NCBI RefSeq assembly: GCF_023159225.1
Contig: NC_063167.1
Coordinates: 15,007,360-15,071,359, forward strand
Length of the DNA stretch: 64,000 nucleotides
Direction: 5' to 3'
Source: Perognathus longimembris pacificus
Lineage: Eukaryota; Chordata; Mammalia; Rodentia; Heteromyidae
Below, one piece after another: positions 10,179 to 19,979 of this stretch. The notes beneath the pieces were generated by a model. It saw nothing but the letters and a program-made list of their open reading frames with translations, made no database searches and was not told the DNA's origin. The stretch's first letter is position 1. Each line of letters starts with the position of its first letter. The translations under genes were made by a program, and so were the position numbers.

Positions 10179-10199
10179 CGTTTCTGTTTTTTTTTGCTA

Positions 10200-10445
10200 G
10201 TAAGTTTTTTTTTGGCAGTTGTGGGGCTTGAACTCAGGGCTTTGGCACTGTCCTTGAGCTCTTCTGCTCAAGACTATCACTCTACCACTTTGAGTGACAG
10301 CTCTACTTCTGGTTTTTGAGTGGTTAATTGGAGATAAGAGTCTCACAGGGACTTTTCTGCCCAGGCTGGCTTTGAACCATGATCCTTAGATCTCAGCTTC
10401 TTGAGTGTCTAGGATTACAGGTTTGACTCACCAGCTCCCAGTGCC
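10200..10445 (-). mobile_element. B1-Geo SINE
   Basis: GTGGGGCTTGAACTCAGGGC, GAGTGGTTAATTGGAGATAA and GTGTCTAGGATTACAGG in order. Full dimer, moderately diverged. Confidence 0.87.
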
Positions 10446-10479
10446 AGTAACATCCATTCATCTATCCATCTATCTTTTT

Positions 10480-10902
10480 ATTGCTGGTCATGGGGCTTGA
10501 ACTCTGGGCATGGGCTAGAGCTCTACCACTTGGGCCACAGTGCCACTTCTGGTTTTGGGGTGGTTAATGAGAGATAAGAATTTCATGGCCGGGCTGGGAT
10601 ATAGCCTAGTGGCAAGAGTGCCTGCCTCGGATACACGAGGCCCTAGGTTCGATTCCCCAGCACCACATATACAGAAAAACGGCCAGAAGCGGCGCTGTGG
10701 CTCAAGTGGCGGAGTGCTAGCCTTGAGCGGGAAGAAGCCAGGGACAGTGCTCAGGCCCGGAGTCCAAGGCCCAGGACTGGCCAAAAAAAAAAAAAAAGAA
10801 TTTCATGGCCTTTCCTGCATGGGCTGGCTTTGAACCATGATCCTCAGATCGCAGCCTCCTGAGTAGCTAGGATTACAGGCATTAGCCACCAGTGCTTGGC
10901 TT
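10480..10902 (-). mobile_element. B1-Geo SINE, split by young IDL-Geo
   Basis: Left part ends GGTTAATGAGAGAT, right part resumes TTTCCTGCATGGGCTGGC. The split falls in the AGATAAGA segment that is a repeated target in this window. Confidence 0.88.
10591..10795 (+). mobile_element. IDL-Geo SINE, young subfamily Y1
   Basis: GGGCTGGGATATAGCCTAG ... CTCGGATACACGAGGC ... GGTTCGATTCC (intact B box) ... GAGCGGGAAGAAGCC, pure A tail. Perfect 15-bp target duplication AAGAATTTCATGGCC at 10576-10590 and 10796-10810. Confidence 0.96.
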
Positions 10903-10904
10903 AC

Positions 10905-11113
10905 TTTTTGTTTATATGGTGCCGTGGAATTGAACCCACGGCCTAATGCACGCTAGGCAAGCACTCTTCCAGGAAGCCACATTCCTGACCCTGCCAGTAA
11001 CATTTGAGATAAGGTCTCAAAGCTCTAGCTGATTTCAAACCTTCCACTTAATCCTTCTGTTCTCAACTTCCTGAGTAGCTAGGATTATATAGGTTGAGCC
11101 ACTAACACCCTAC
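10905..11113 (-). mobile_element. B1 + ID composite SINE (old)
   Basis: Read on the minus strand it is a B1-like unit (11113-10998, CTGAGTAGCTAGGATTATA on +) followed by an ID unit (10993-10905, GCTAGGCAAGCACTC on +). B1-dID-type arrangement. Confidence 0.65.
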
Positions 11114-11359
11114 TGGGAACAAGGTTGTATGTTGTGAAATCTGCTAACACCTAGAACTGCTCCAAGAATCATTGCTTCAAGTAGTTGAAGGTAGGCTCTT
11201 ATTTTCTTTTGGAGAGATGGGTTCTAAAATTTCAAGTGGTTTTTCAGAATTGATTTCTCTGATCCATATTTATATTAGATATGCATTTCGAAGTAAGGTG
11301 TGCCCATTTCATGGTTGGAGGTATAAGATTGCCTAGGACCAGTTGCACACAGTCTAGGG

Positions 11360-11475
11360 GTCTTAATAGAAACACATATTGATTGAATACTTTGCATGTT
11401 CTACGTGCTGGCAAGGTAAGGAATAAAAAAAGGGCCCTTGTCTCCTGGGAGCTTGCAACAGAGCCTCACAGATGG
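11360..11475 (+). mobile_element. Ancient MIR/L2-type fragment
   Basis: ATTGATTGAATACTTTGCAT ... CTCCTGGGAGCTTGCAACAG has the layout of a mammal-wide repeat (animal-wide phrase: increasing size list, then GGAGCTTACA). Low identity. Confidence 0.35.
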
Positions 11476-11704
11476 TAAGTCAATGAGCCCTGGTTGATGA
11501 CACTGGTCAGGTGCTTACGCTGACTTTCTGTTTGTACAGTCAGTGACTTTGTTTAGTTTGCTTTTTGAAAATCCCAGTTGGATTAGTTTAAGAAATGATT
11601 TATATATGGCAGTCTTAATGAGATAACTGACTTTGAGATGAGTCAAATACTTAAGTTACATTTCAGCAAACGAAGGATAGGGGTTTATTATTGTTAAGGA
11701 AAAA

Positions 11705-11842
11705 AGTTGTGCTATTATTGGGACCTGAACTAAAGGCCTTGCTCTGTTTCTTGGCCTTTTTGCTTAATGGTGGCACCCCTATTACTTCCTGCTTTTTGCT
11801 GTGTAGTTGGACTTGTCTGTCCCTCAGCCATTGGTGCCAGGC
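11705..11842 (-). mobile_element. Possible diverged B1-Geo remnant
   Basis: GGGACCTGAACTAAAGGCC ... CTTTTTGCTTAATGG resembles a decayed Geo tail. Weak. Confidence 0.4.
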
Positions 11843-11850
11843 CTTGGCTG

Positions 11851-12072
11851 TTTTTTTTTTTTTTTTTTTTTTTTTTTGTGGCCAGTCCTGGGCCTTGGAC
11901 TCAGGGCCTGAGCACTGTCCCTGGCTTCTTCCCGCTCAAGGCTAGCACTCTGCCACCTGAGCCACAGTGCCCCTTTTGGCCGTTTTCCATATATGTGGTG
12001 CTGGGGAATCGAACCGAGAGACTTATGTGTAGGAGGCAAGCACTCTTGCCACTAGGCCATATTCCCAGCCCA
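11851..12072 (-). mobile_element. IDL-Geo SINE, subfamily Y2
   Basis: Long T-run. Y2 diagnostics are GCCACCTGAGCC, GTGCCCCTT, CGTTTTCCATATATGTGG and GTGTAGGAGGCAAGC. Target duplication GCCTTGGCTGTTTTT at 11841-11855 and 12073-12087. Confidence 0.94.
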
Positions 12073-12167
12073 GCCTTGGCTGTTTTTGAGGAACTGGACA
12101 TTTTGGCTATCCCATAGAGAATAGCAAGCAGGCCAAGGCTGAGGCAGGGAAATTAAGAGTCTCAGTG

Positions 12168-12256
12168 AGGTAGAGCACTAGCCTTGAGCTGAAGAGCTCA
12201 GGGACAGTGCTCAGGCCCAGACTTCAAGCCCCACGACTGACCAAAACCAAAACAGT
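12168..12256 (+). mobile_element. Geo-unit fragment
   Basis: GAGGTAGAGCACTAGCCTTG ... CAGACTTCAAGCCCCACGAC: the tail part of a B1-Geo. A short B1-like piece (GGCTGAGGCAGG) lies just before. Confidence 0.75.
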
Positions 12257-13004
12257 CTCAGTGACTCAAGGTATGAGATGATGATGATTTGGATGTGAAG
12301 TGGTAGGGAGGTGATGGAGAGAAGAGAATGGATTGGAGGTAGACATTGGAAGATGCTGACGGAGATATGGAGATATGTGTCAGAAGTATGTGGGAAATGA
12401 CTCAGGTTTCTAGTTAGAGTCACTGGTGAAGAGATGCCTTTTATGGAGATGGATGAAGAGCTGGAAATGTTGAGTCCTTGACTTGAGGTTGAGATGGCTG
12501 GGATGACAAAGTAGACAATCTATTAGATAGATCTGTCCAGAAATAAGCTCAGGTAAGGTAGAAATATTTGTTATTTGAAGACATGTGCTATTTATGGTGT
12601 ATTTAGAATATATCACTATATTGGGTAGATGGAGTGAAGAGCAAGAATATGCCTTGCCCAAGTTCTTGGGAACTGTTAATATCTGGGGTATGTCACGTCT
12701 CAGAGAACCTAGGGGAGTTGAGAAAGAGGAGCTGGGGTACGGAAGAAAGGAAAACTCTAGGTATGGAAGAAGCTGGGAGAAGCTTTTAAGAGAGGGAAGA
12801 GTGGGCTATGTGTCAAGTAGCATGTCTGTTGGTCTGAATAGCTTGAAGCCATTGGTGTAACCTTTGTAGGATGTTGGAGGAGAGATGGTAGTGGGGAAAC
12901 CACAGGAGAGGCAGGAGGACAGATGGGAAGAGGAGTGTCTGAGACACTGGGTTATGTGTAGACAGGAGGATGCTCCAGTGAGGAGATTCATGTCAGGAAA
13001 AACT

Positions 13005-13206
13005 TCTTTTTGGGGGCCAATCCTGGGCCTTGGACTCAGGACCTGAGCACTGTCCCTGGCTTCTTTTTCCTCAAGGCTAGCACTCTGCCACTTGAGCCAC
13101 AGCGCTACTTCTGGCCATTTTCTATATATGTGGTGCTGGGGAATCGAACCCAGGGCTTCATGTATACAAGGCAAGCACTCTTGCCACTAGGCCATGTTCC
13201 CAGCCC
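13005..13206 (-). mobile_element. IDL-Geo SINE
   Basis: GGCCAATCCTGGGCCTTGG ... GCTTCATGTATACAAGGC ... CATGTTCCCAGCCCC. Flanking AAAAACTTCTTTTT/AAGAAAAGCTTTT is at best an eroded duplication. Confidence 0.9.
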
Positions 13207-13214
13207 CAAGAAAA

Positions 13215-13300
13215 GCTTTTATTTCATTTTATTTTTATTAGATATGTTAGTACAGGGAAGGGATTTCGTTGTTACATTTCCACATTTGTCAGAGGGAAAG
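13215..13300 (+). mobile_element. L1 3'-end-like fragment
   Basis: TTAGTACAGGGAAGGGATTT ... GTTACATTTCCACATTTGTC belongs to the same dispersed family as 7753. Confidence 0.4.
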
Positions 13301-13593
13301 CTTTCTAACAAAATGTCTGAACTATGAGAGCTGGTTAGATGCTGGTATATTAGAGAAAGATGAAATGGATAACATTTAAGAAGGACAAGGTTTATAAGAT
13401 TTTGTCATATGAATCTTCATCCAACTCTTTTCTTGATGCCAGTATAACTGAGAGGAGATTTTTGTTCTCATCTTTGTCTATCCCAAAGCATCAAATACTA
13501 CATTTCTCAAAGGACCAACTAAGATAGCTTTTTTCCCTTCTCTCAAGTGCAAAAACCATTTTGTTGCTTTCCACTAAAGAATGAACTTCACTA

Positions 13594-13818
13594 ATGGGGC
13601 ACTGGTAGTGCACACCTGTAATCCTAGGTACATAGGAGGCTTAGATCTGAGGATCAGGGTTCAAAGCCAGCCCCAACAAGAGAGTCCATGAGTCACTTGC
13701 CTTCAATTAACTGTCTGAAAACACGAAGTGGCTCAAGTAGAAGAGCACTGTCCTTGAGCTGAAGAACTTAGGGACAGCACCCAGTATTCAAGCCCCACAA
13801 CTAAAAAACAAACAAAAA
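13594..13818 (+). mobile_element. B1-Geo SINE
   Basis: GGCACTGGTAGTGCACACC ... CTTCAATTAACTGTCTGAAA ... GTATTCAAGCCCCACAAC, then an A-rich tail. The Geo A-box region has lost about 15 nt. Confidence 0.87.
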
Positions 13819-14191
13819 GAACCAACTTCACCTCCATAGTCTGGCATTTAGGTTTGTAGCGTTCAGAGACTAGCTCCAGATAACCAAAGATGTTTACCTC
13901 CTGCTTCAGGATCTTTGTTTCCTGGTCTTTGTGAATTAGCTTTTTTTCCTGTTTCATTTCTATTTGTGGCAACCCTATGCTCTCCAGTTCAGATGTTTTT
14001 TCTTGTATTCTTTGGGATTTGTGTTTTATACGTCGTCTGTGACTCTTCTATTGACCATTTGAAGTCAGTTTTGCATATCTATATATGCAAAATATATTCC
14101 AAGATCTATCCACAAGGATAGATTTTTAAAAAATCTTTCCATCCATGATGGTATTTGGTAGATTGCCTGCTGCATACCAGGCACTCAGTAA

Positions 14192-14511
14192 ATCTTTTTT
14201 TTTAATTTGCCAGTCCTGGGCCTTGGACTCAGGGCCTGAGCACTGTCCCTGGCTTCTTTTTGCTCAAGGCTAGCACTCTGCCACTTGAGCCAAAGCGCCA
14301 CTCCTGGCCGTTTTCTGTATATGTGGTGCTGGGGGCTGGGAATATGGCCTAGAAGCCCTGGGTTCAATTCCCCAGCACCACATATACAGAAAACGGCCAG
14401 GAGTGGCGCTGTGGCTCAAGTGGCAGAGTGCTAGCCTTGAGCAAAAAGAAGCCAGGGACAGTGCTCAGGCCCTGAGTCCAAGGCCCAGGACTGGCAAAAA
14501 AAAAAAAAAAG
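14192..14511. mobile_element. IDL-Geo SINE rearranged as an inverted duplication
   Basis: A minus-oriented Geo half (14206-14334) abuts a plus-oriented, internally deleted IDL head (14335-14369) that leads into a plus-oriented Geo half (14370-14498) and an A tail. The head has lost about 33 nt after GGCCTAG. Confidence 0.93.
14206..14498. repeat. 129-bp inverted repeat, one mismatch, 35-nt loop
   Basis: Left arm 14206-14334 and right arm 14370-14498 are reverse complements without gaps; I find one difference (GCCAAAGCG against GCCACAGCG). Both arms share the private variant CACTCCTGG where other copies have CACTTCTGG. The arms are therefore copies of each other, not two independent insertions. 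Confidence 0.96.
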
Positions 14512-15165
14512 TGAAATCAAATAAGTAAATACACTTAAGTATAGTTGATAGACCCTGATTCTGCTGCTAATGATTGTAGTTGGCAAGGCATATTCCTTAA
14601 AATATGCTATCCTTGAAAAGGGAACATCTATTTAATGGTATTTGATGGATCATTGACAGAAAATAAAGCACAGGTTAGCTGAAATTGTTGGCAGAGACAG
14701 CATTTCACTGAATTTAGCTATGTCACCAATTTAGTATAGGCCTCAAACCCCTCTGTATTTACTTCATATTTGGGCCTCATTTCACGGATACCTATGTAAA
14801 TACAGAGAGGACACAAGTACCAGTTTAAGGAATTATCCATTAAAATAGCCTTTCCTTCAGTGCCTAGTAGGTACTAGGAACTGAGGGGAAACAGCACTCT
14901 CAAGCTCTAGTGGGGCAGTATTTCAGGGAAATCATTGGTAGGGAAGCCTTTTTGCTTCTCAGGAGATCTGGTGTGTTTAGGGTTGATGCTTGCTCCCACT
15001 GACATTTTTACGTTGCATTTTTCAGATGCATGGCAGGAGAAATATACAGAAGTGAGCTCCCTATATGATTGGACACCTGCAGTGTCCTTTCTGTGTAGCT
15101 GTGTTGTGCATTAACTCATCTTGTTGTCCAGTGCTTGCTGAAGGGATGGACCCTAGCCTCTTAAT

Positions 15166-15370
15166 TTTTTTTTTTTTTTTGGCTAGTCCTGGGCCTTGGA
15201 CTCAGGGCCTGAGCACTGTCCCTGGCTTCTTCCCGCTCAAGGCTAGCACTCTGCCACCTGAGCCCCAGCGCCCCTTCTGGCCGTTTTCCATATATGTGGT
15301 GCTGGGGAATCGAACCAAGAGCCTCATGTTTAGGAGGCAAGCACTCTTGCCACTAGGCCATATTCCCAGC
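15166..15370 (-). mobile_element. IDL-Geo SINE, subfamily Y2
   Basis: GCCACCTGAGCCCCAGCGCC and TGTTTAGGAGGCAAGC mark Y2. Target duplication CCTCTTAAT at 15157-15165 and 15371-15379. Confidence 0.94.
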
Positions 15371-15827
15371 CCTCTTAATGTTTTCTTTTCTTGCATAAGC
15401 TTAATTCCAGAGGAGGCTAGTGGGGAAAAGAAAAAGAAAGAAAAAAAAAAGAAACTTGGGATTGGGGAAAAGCAAAATAGCTGTTAAGTGCACAGAAATG
15501 TTCATATAAGACGCCAGAGAACTAGGCTGTAAGGATGATAGTCACTGGACTCATTTCATAGTTGCTGTTCCTCTTTAATGCCTCAAAATGGCTCTTTCTT
15601 TACATTGAAATGATCAGATTTACTTTTCTCCTTGTAAAGTAAAATAGATTGGACGGAGAGGGTGACTGTTTTGGCTCTGAGCGTGTGACTTGGCAGCCAC
15701 TGGGACTTAGAGTTGTGGTGGCCATTATTGGCTCAGTGACTCACATGGTCCCTGTGGTAGATTACAGTGCTGCTTCTGTTACTTGGAAAGTTTTTCCCTC
15801 CTGCCTGTTCTTTGTGATTGTATTTAT

Positions 15828-15905
15828 TTTAATTTTGAGATGATGTCTTGCTATGTAGCCCAGACTGGTTTTGAACTTGCAATCCAAGTGCTAGGATTTT
15901 CTTTG
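15828..15905 (-). mobile_element. B1-like fragment
   Basis: TTTTGAGATGATGTCTTGC ... GTAGCCCAGACTGG ... AGTGCTAGGATTT is the reverse complement of a B1/7SL unit. Confidence 0.65.
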
Positions 15906-16014
15906 TGATGTTCAAGATCTGAGATCCCCAAGTCAGAGCCGCAGGATGACTGCTAACTGGAAGTATGTTGCAACCTAGTCATATATATCCAACATGGATC
16001 TTGAGTGTTTGCTG

Positions 16015-16215
16015 TTAGAGTGCAGTGGGCAAAGGGGTGAACTTGAACTATGCAGTCCTGTGTTTTTATCCTGGTTTTACCCTTCACTGAGTGCCTTAGT
16101 TTATGTTCACGGAGGAAATAGTATTTACTCTTAGGGCTTTGGTAAAGATGAAAAGCATTAATATAAGAAAAGCACTTAGAGCGTGACACATAGTAAGCCT
16201 GGTTTGTTTCTGTTA
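16015..16215 (-). mobile_element. MIR element
   Basis: Reads as a reverse MIR: CAGTCCTGTG, CACTGAGTGCCTTAGTTTA, GGGCTTTGGTAAAGATGAAA, AGCACTTAGAGCGTGACAC, ATAGTAAGCCT. Typical ancient, mammal-wide decay. Confidence 0.7.
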
Positions 16216-16585
16216 TTCTGCCTTTGGGAATGCAGTTAGGAAGTCTGAGTAAGTAACACTACCGGGATTTGGCCTAAGGCCTTCATTATTCTGGAGGCAG
16301 AATATTTACTTATTTATTTGTTGCCAGTTTTGGGGATCAAGTCCACCGCCTTAACATGTGCCTGGAAAGCTCCTCTAGGTTAAATTCAAAAGGCAGTGTA
16401 GTTTCTCCATGACCTCACATTTTGCATTTGCATTTTAGGGATCTTGTTAATTAATATTTTATAAAGTACTTTAGAAGGGTTTATTTATAAACTCAGTAAA
16501 GGAACCTGATTTTATAATTATCTTGTGATTTAGAAATGTCATGTGGTCCAAGTGTAATAAAAATCACATCCTAATTTGATCACTT

Positions 16586-16796
16586 TATTGCTTTTTTTTT
16601 TTTTTTTGCCAGTTCTGGGGCTTGAACTCAGGGCCTGAGCACTGTCTCTGGCTTCTTTTTGCTCATGGTTAGCACTCTACTACTTGAGCCACAGCACCAC
16701 TTCTGGCTTTTTCTATATATATGGTGCTGAGGAATCGAACCCAGGACTTCATGTATGCGAGGCAAGCACTTTACCACTTGGCCATATTCCCAGCCC
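16586..16796 (-). mobile_element. IDL-Geo SINE
   Basis: GCCAGTTCTGGGGCTTGAAC ... CTATATATATGGTGCTGAGG ... ATTCCCAGCC. A 16-bp duplication CCTAATTTG(A/T)TCACTT at 16570-16585 and 16797-16812, one mismatch. Confidence 0.93.
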
Positions 16797-17138
16797 CCTA
16801 ATTTGTTCACTTAAAAAAAATAAATTCTTTCTCCCTTTTCAAGCTTCCCCCCTTGGAGAGGAGGCTGCCCTGTATTGTTGATATGAAAAAATAAAAGCGA
16901 GGGAGTTTCTTTTTGTGGAGAGAGGAAATGGCCGTTAGTTCAGGACTTCATCCATATTAGGTATAAACTAAATATAGCTGTGCAATCCAGGAGTGAAGTC
17001 ACATCTATAAAGTTTCTTAGGCAGAGTTAATGAGATCAACCAGTACTTTGGAGCCAATCCTTTCCCATCCTTACTTTTGGCTCATATAAAAGGATATTAT
17101 GGTCTACTTGCCTTTGTCCCTTAAAAATAAAAAATTAA

Positions 17139-17325
17139 GCTGGGTGCTGGTAGCTGGCCTGTAATCCTACTATTTGGAGACTGAGTTCTGAGGATCACAG
17201 TTTGAAGCCAGGCCAGGCAGGAAAGTCTGTGAAACTCTTATTTCTAGTTAATCTCCAAAAAGTCAAAAGTGGAGCTGTGGTTCAAGTGGTAGACTGCTAG
17301 CCTTGAGTATAAAAGCTTAGGGACA
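17139..17325 (+). mobile_element. B1-Geo SINE, first of a tandem pair
   Basis: CTGGGTGCTGGTAGC ... AGTTAATCTCCAAAAAG ... GCTTAGGGACAG, truncated where the next copy starts. Confidence 0.85.
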
Positions 17326-17518
17326 GCTGGGTGCTGGTGCTTATGCCTGTAATCCTATCTTCTGAGGAGGCTGAGGATTGCCTTGGTAGGAAAGTCCATG
17401 AGACTCTTATCTCTGATTAACCACCAGAAAACTGAAGTGGATCTGTGGTTCAAAGTAGTAAACTGCTAGCCTTGAGCAAAAGAAGTTCAGGGACAGTGCT
17501 CAGAGTTCAAGTCCCAGG
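17326..17518 (+). mobile_element. B1-Geo SINE, second of a tandem pair
   Basis: Starts GCTGGGTGCTGGTGC directly after the truncated first copy, ends CAGAGTTCAAGTCCCAGG and runs into (CA)n at 17518-17531. The head-to-tail join lacks any A tail from copy 1, as expected for unequal exchange or internal priming. Confidence 0.85.
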
Positions 17519-17540
17519 ACACACACACACAATTAAACTT

Positions 17541-17774
17541 TTTTGGTGTGTGGGTCTTAGGGCTTGTACTCAGGGTGTCAGCACTGGCCCTGAGCTTTTT
17601 TGCTCAAGTCTAGTGCTCTACCACTTTGAGCCACAGCTCCACTTTTGGTTTTCGCATGGTTAATTGGAATTTAGAGTCTCATGAACATTTCCTGACCATT
17701 CTGACTTTGAATCATGATCCTCAGATCTCAGCCTCCTGAGTAGCTAGGATTACAGGTGTGAGCCACCAGCGCCC
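17541..17774 (-). mobile_element. B1-Geo SINE, inverted to the preceding pair
   Basis: TCTTAGGGCTTGTACTC ... GCATGGTTAATTGGAATT ... GTAGCTAGGATTACAGG. Forms an inverted repeat with 17326-17518 over a short spacer. Confidence 0.87.
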
Positions 17775-18211
17775 TTCTACAAGGAATTTTTACCCCTTAG
17801 CCTTTGCTGAAGTCAGGCTGGACTCCTGTTATAATAAGCACATTCTACTTAATGTTGATCTGGGTTATTTAGTTTTTAACCATTTAATTAGATATTTATA
17901 TGGCTGTGTGGTAATAGGGTTTCTTCTGATCTGGTTAGAGAGAGATTGTAGTGGAACAGAATGATGGAATGAATCTCCTATTTCTGGCCAGAGCACATGC
18001 TGTTCTCAAATAAGGACTTTGAAAGCATTCTTCCTCAGGATGGCTGTCCAGCTCTTGTGGTCTGTTTTAGAGCCCTTTGCACCCATGCCAAGATGCACAG
18101 CCATTTGGGGCTGGGCTGCCCTTCAGAAGGGAAGAGCCGTGCATTTATAGCCTGCTTACAAATAGTTTGGAGTACAACTAACTCTGTAAGAGATCATGTT
18201 CTAAGACTTTT

Positions 18212-18303
18212 ATTTTTTTCTGTTTATTTGGTACTGACAAATAGAACCCAAGGCTTCATGCATGCTAGGCAAGCACTCTACCACTAAGTCACATTCCAAG
18301 GCT
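18212..18303 (-). mobile_element. IDL head / ID-like monomer
   Basis: TCTGTTTATTTGGTACTGA ... CATGCTAGGCAAGCACTC ... AGTCACATTCC without a Geo half. Confidence 0.75.
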
Positions 18304-18490
18304 TTAGCTGTCATTTTATGAAACAAGATGTCCTCTAAAAGGCTCAGGGTAGGTAGATCACTGCTGAGTGCTCTGGGTCTTCTGCTCTGTCTGGAGATTA
18401 GTGTATTTTCACACCTGCCTATTTTCACATCCTTCCTATTCTCCCAGTTCCTGAGGATTCCAGGAGTTCATGCCTCAGTGTATTTTCTTC

Positions 18491-18529
18491 CCTCTCTCTC
18501 CCTCTCTCCCCCCCTCCCCCCCGCCTTTT
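18491..18529. repeat. C/T-rich simple repeat
   Basis: CCCTCTCTCTCC followed by C-runs, sitting at the A-tail position of the next SINE, from which it probably grew. Confidence 0.8.
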
Positions 18530-18724
18530 TCTCTCACCAGTCCTGGGGCTTGAACTCAGGGCTTGGGCACTGTCCCTAAGTTTGTTTTGCTCAAGGCTAG
18601 CACTGTACCATCTGAGTCACAGCGCCACTCCCAGCCTTTTCAGTTTATATGGTACTTAGGAATTGAACCCAGGGCTTCTATGCATGATAGGCAAGCACTC
18701 CACCACTAAGCCATATTCCCAGCC
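18530..18724 (-). mobile_element. IDL-Geo SINE (older type)
   Basis: CACCAGTCCTGGGGCTTG ... TTTATATGGTACTTAGG ... CATATTCCCAGCC. Target duplication CCTCA(A)GTGTATTTTCTTC at 18473-18490 and 18724-18742 encloses the element and its C/T tract. Confidence 0.9.
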
Positions 18725-19465
18725 CTCAAGTGTATTTTCTTCATGTTTTTGTCTTCCACCTACCATAAACTTTGATCTACAGAAGGCTAATCTAGCAGAC
18801 ACCTATTAGCATTTTGGGGCAAGTTGTCATGCCTAGTATAGGATGGAAGCATGTAATAGGTATTAAGTCTGGTCTGGTGTATTACCTCATAGTAAAATGC
18901 CAGAGATAAAGATAGCATTCCTTGAGACATGTAATTTGGGGTTGACTAGCTGGTCGTCTTGTCTAAAGTTAATAACATATTGGTGAAGAATATTAGGATC
19001 TTAAAATTATATAACTAGAAGGCAGGGTTCAGCTTCCTTCCAGTGCAGCTCCCTTCTAACATCTGCCTCCTCCATGCCCTTCCCCAGGACCTTTGGATGG
19101 TTGATTTTATATAGAAATTGTAGCTGTTTTGAGAGACGGGGGATTGATCCATAGGATCTGCTTGGCCATACCAGAAACCTCAAATTAATGTAAAAAAATA
19201 AACTTTTAAATTTAATTTGTATTTTTAGATTTATAGAAAAACTGCAAAAATATCCCAGAACATCTTCAAATTGATTTTAAATGAAAACGAATCAAATAGG
19301 CCAATGCTTCCTTGACTTCCTAGAATACTGGATTTAACTGCCAACTCCTGTGGCATTTTGAATATAAATTCAATAATAATGCACCCTTGGCCTCAGGAGC
19401 TACTGGTATGTAAGAGTGTAAGAGTGTCTTTGTCTTCCTGCTGAATGGCCTTAGCCATTATCTTT

Positions 19466-19667
19466 TTTTTTTTTTGGCCAGTCCTGAGCCTTGGACTCAG
19501 GGCCTGAGCACTGTCCCTGGCTTCTTCCCACTCAAGGCTAGCACTCTGCCACCTGAGCCACAGCGCCCCTTCTGGCCGTTTTCCATATATGTGGTGCTGG
19601 GGAATCGAACCGAGAGCTTCATGTGTAGGAGGCAAGTGCTCTTGCCACTAGGCTATATTCCCAGCCC
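19466..19667 (-). mobile_element. IDL-Geo SINE, subfamily Y2 (first of serial pair)
   Basis: GCCACCTGAGCC, GCGCCCCTTC and GTGTAGGAGGCAAG mark Y2. The target word AGCCATTATCTTT stands before it (19453) and after it (19668). Confidence 0.94.
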
Positions 19668-19680
19668 AGCCATTATCTTT

Positions 19681-19898
19681 TTTTTTTTTTTTTTTTTTGC
19701 CAGTCCTGGCCCTTGGACTCAGGGCCTGAGCACTGTCCCTGGCTTCTTTTTGCTCAAGGCTAGCACTCTGCCACTTGAGCTGCAGCGCCACTTCTGGCCA
19801 TTTTCTGTATATGTGGTGCTGGGGAATTGAACCGAGGGCTTCATGTATACGAGGCAAGCGCTCTTGCCACTAGGCCATATCCCCAGCCCCCAGCCCCC
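19681..19898 (-). mobile_element. IDL-Geo SINE (second of serial pair)
   Basis: Inserted in the duplicated target of the previous copy: the same word appears a third time at 19899-19912. Its head end carries three tandem CCCCAG words. Confidence 0.94.
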
Positions 19899-19923
19899 AG
19901 CCATTATCTTTTCAAACTTAGCG

Positions 19924-19924
19924 C

Positions 19925-19962
<38 letters not shown>

Positions 19963-19979
19963 CACGCGCGCACGCGCGC
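19924..19979. repeat. (GT)n/(GC)n alternating purine-pyrimidine tract
   Basis: GT units change into GCGCGC, GT again, then CACGCGCGCACGCGCGC. Uninterrupted alternation over about 55 nt, with a GC-rich part: a strong Z-DNA-prone sequence. Confidence 0.93.

Noticed and set aside
10591..10665. tRNA-Ala-like gene sequences at SINE heads
   Set aside because: The A and B boxes are present, but these are IDL/ID heads with target duplications and A tails, without a proper cloverleaf acceptor end.
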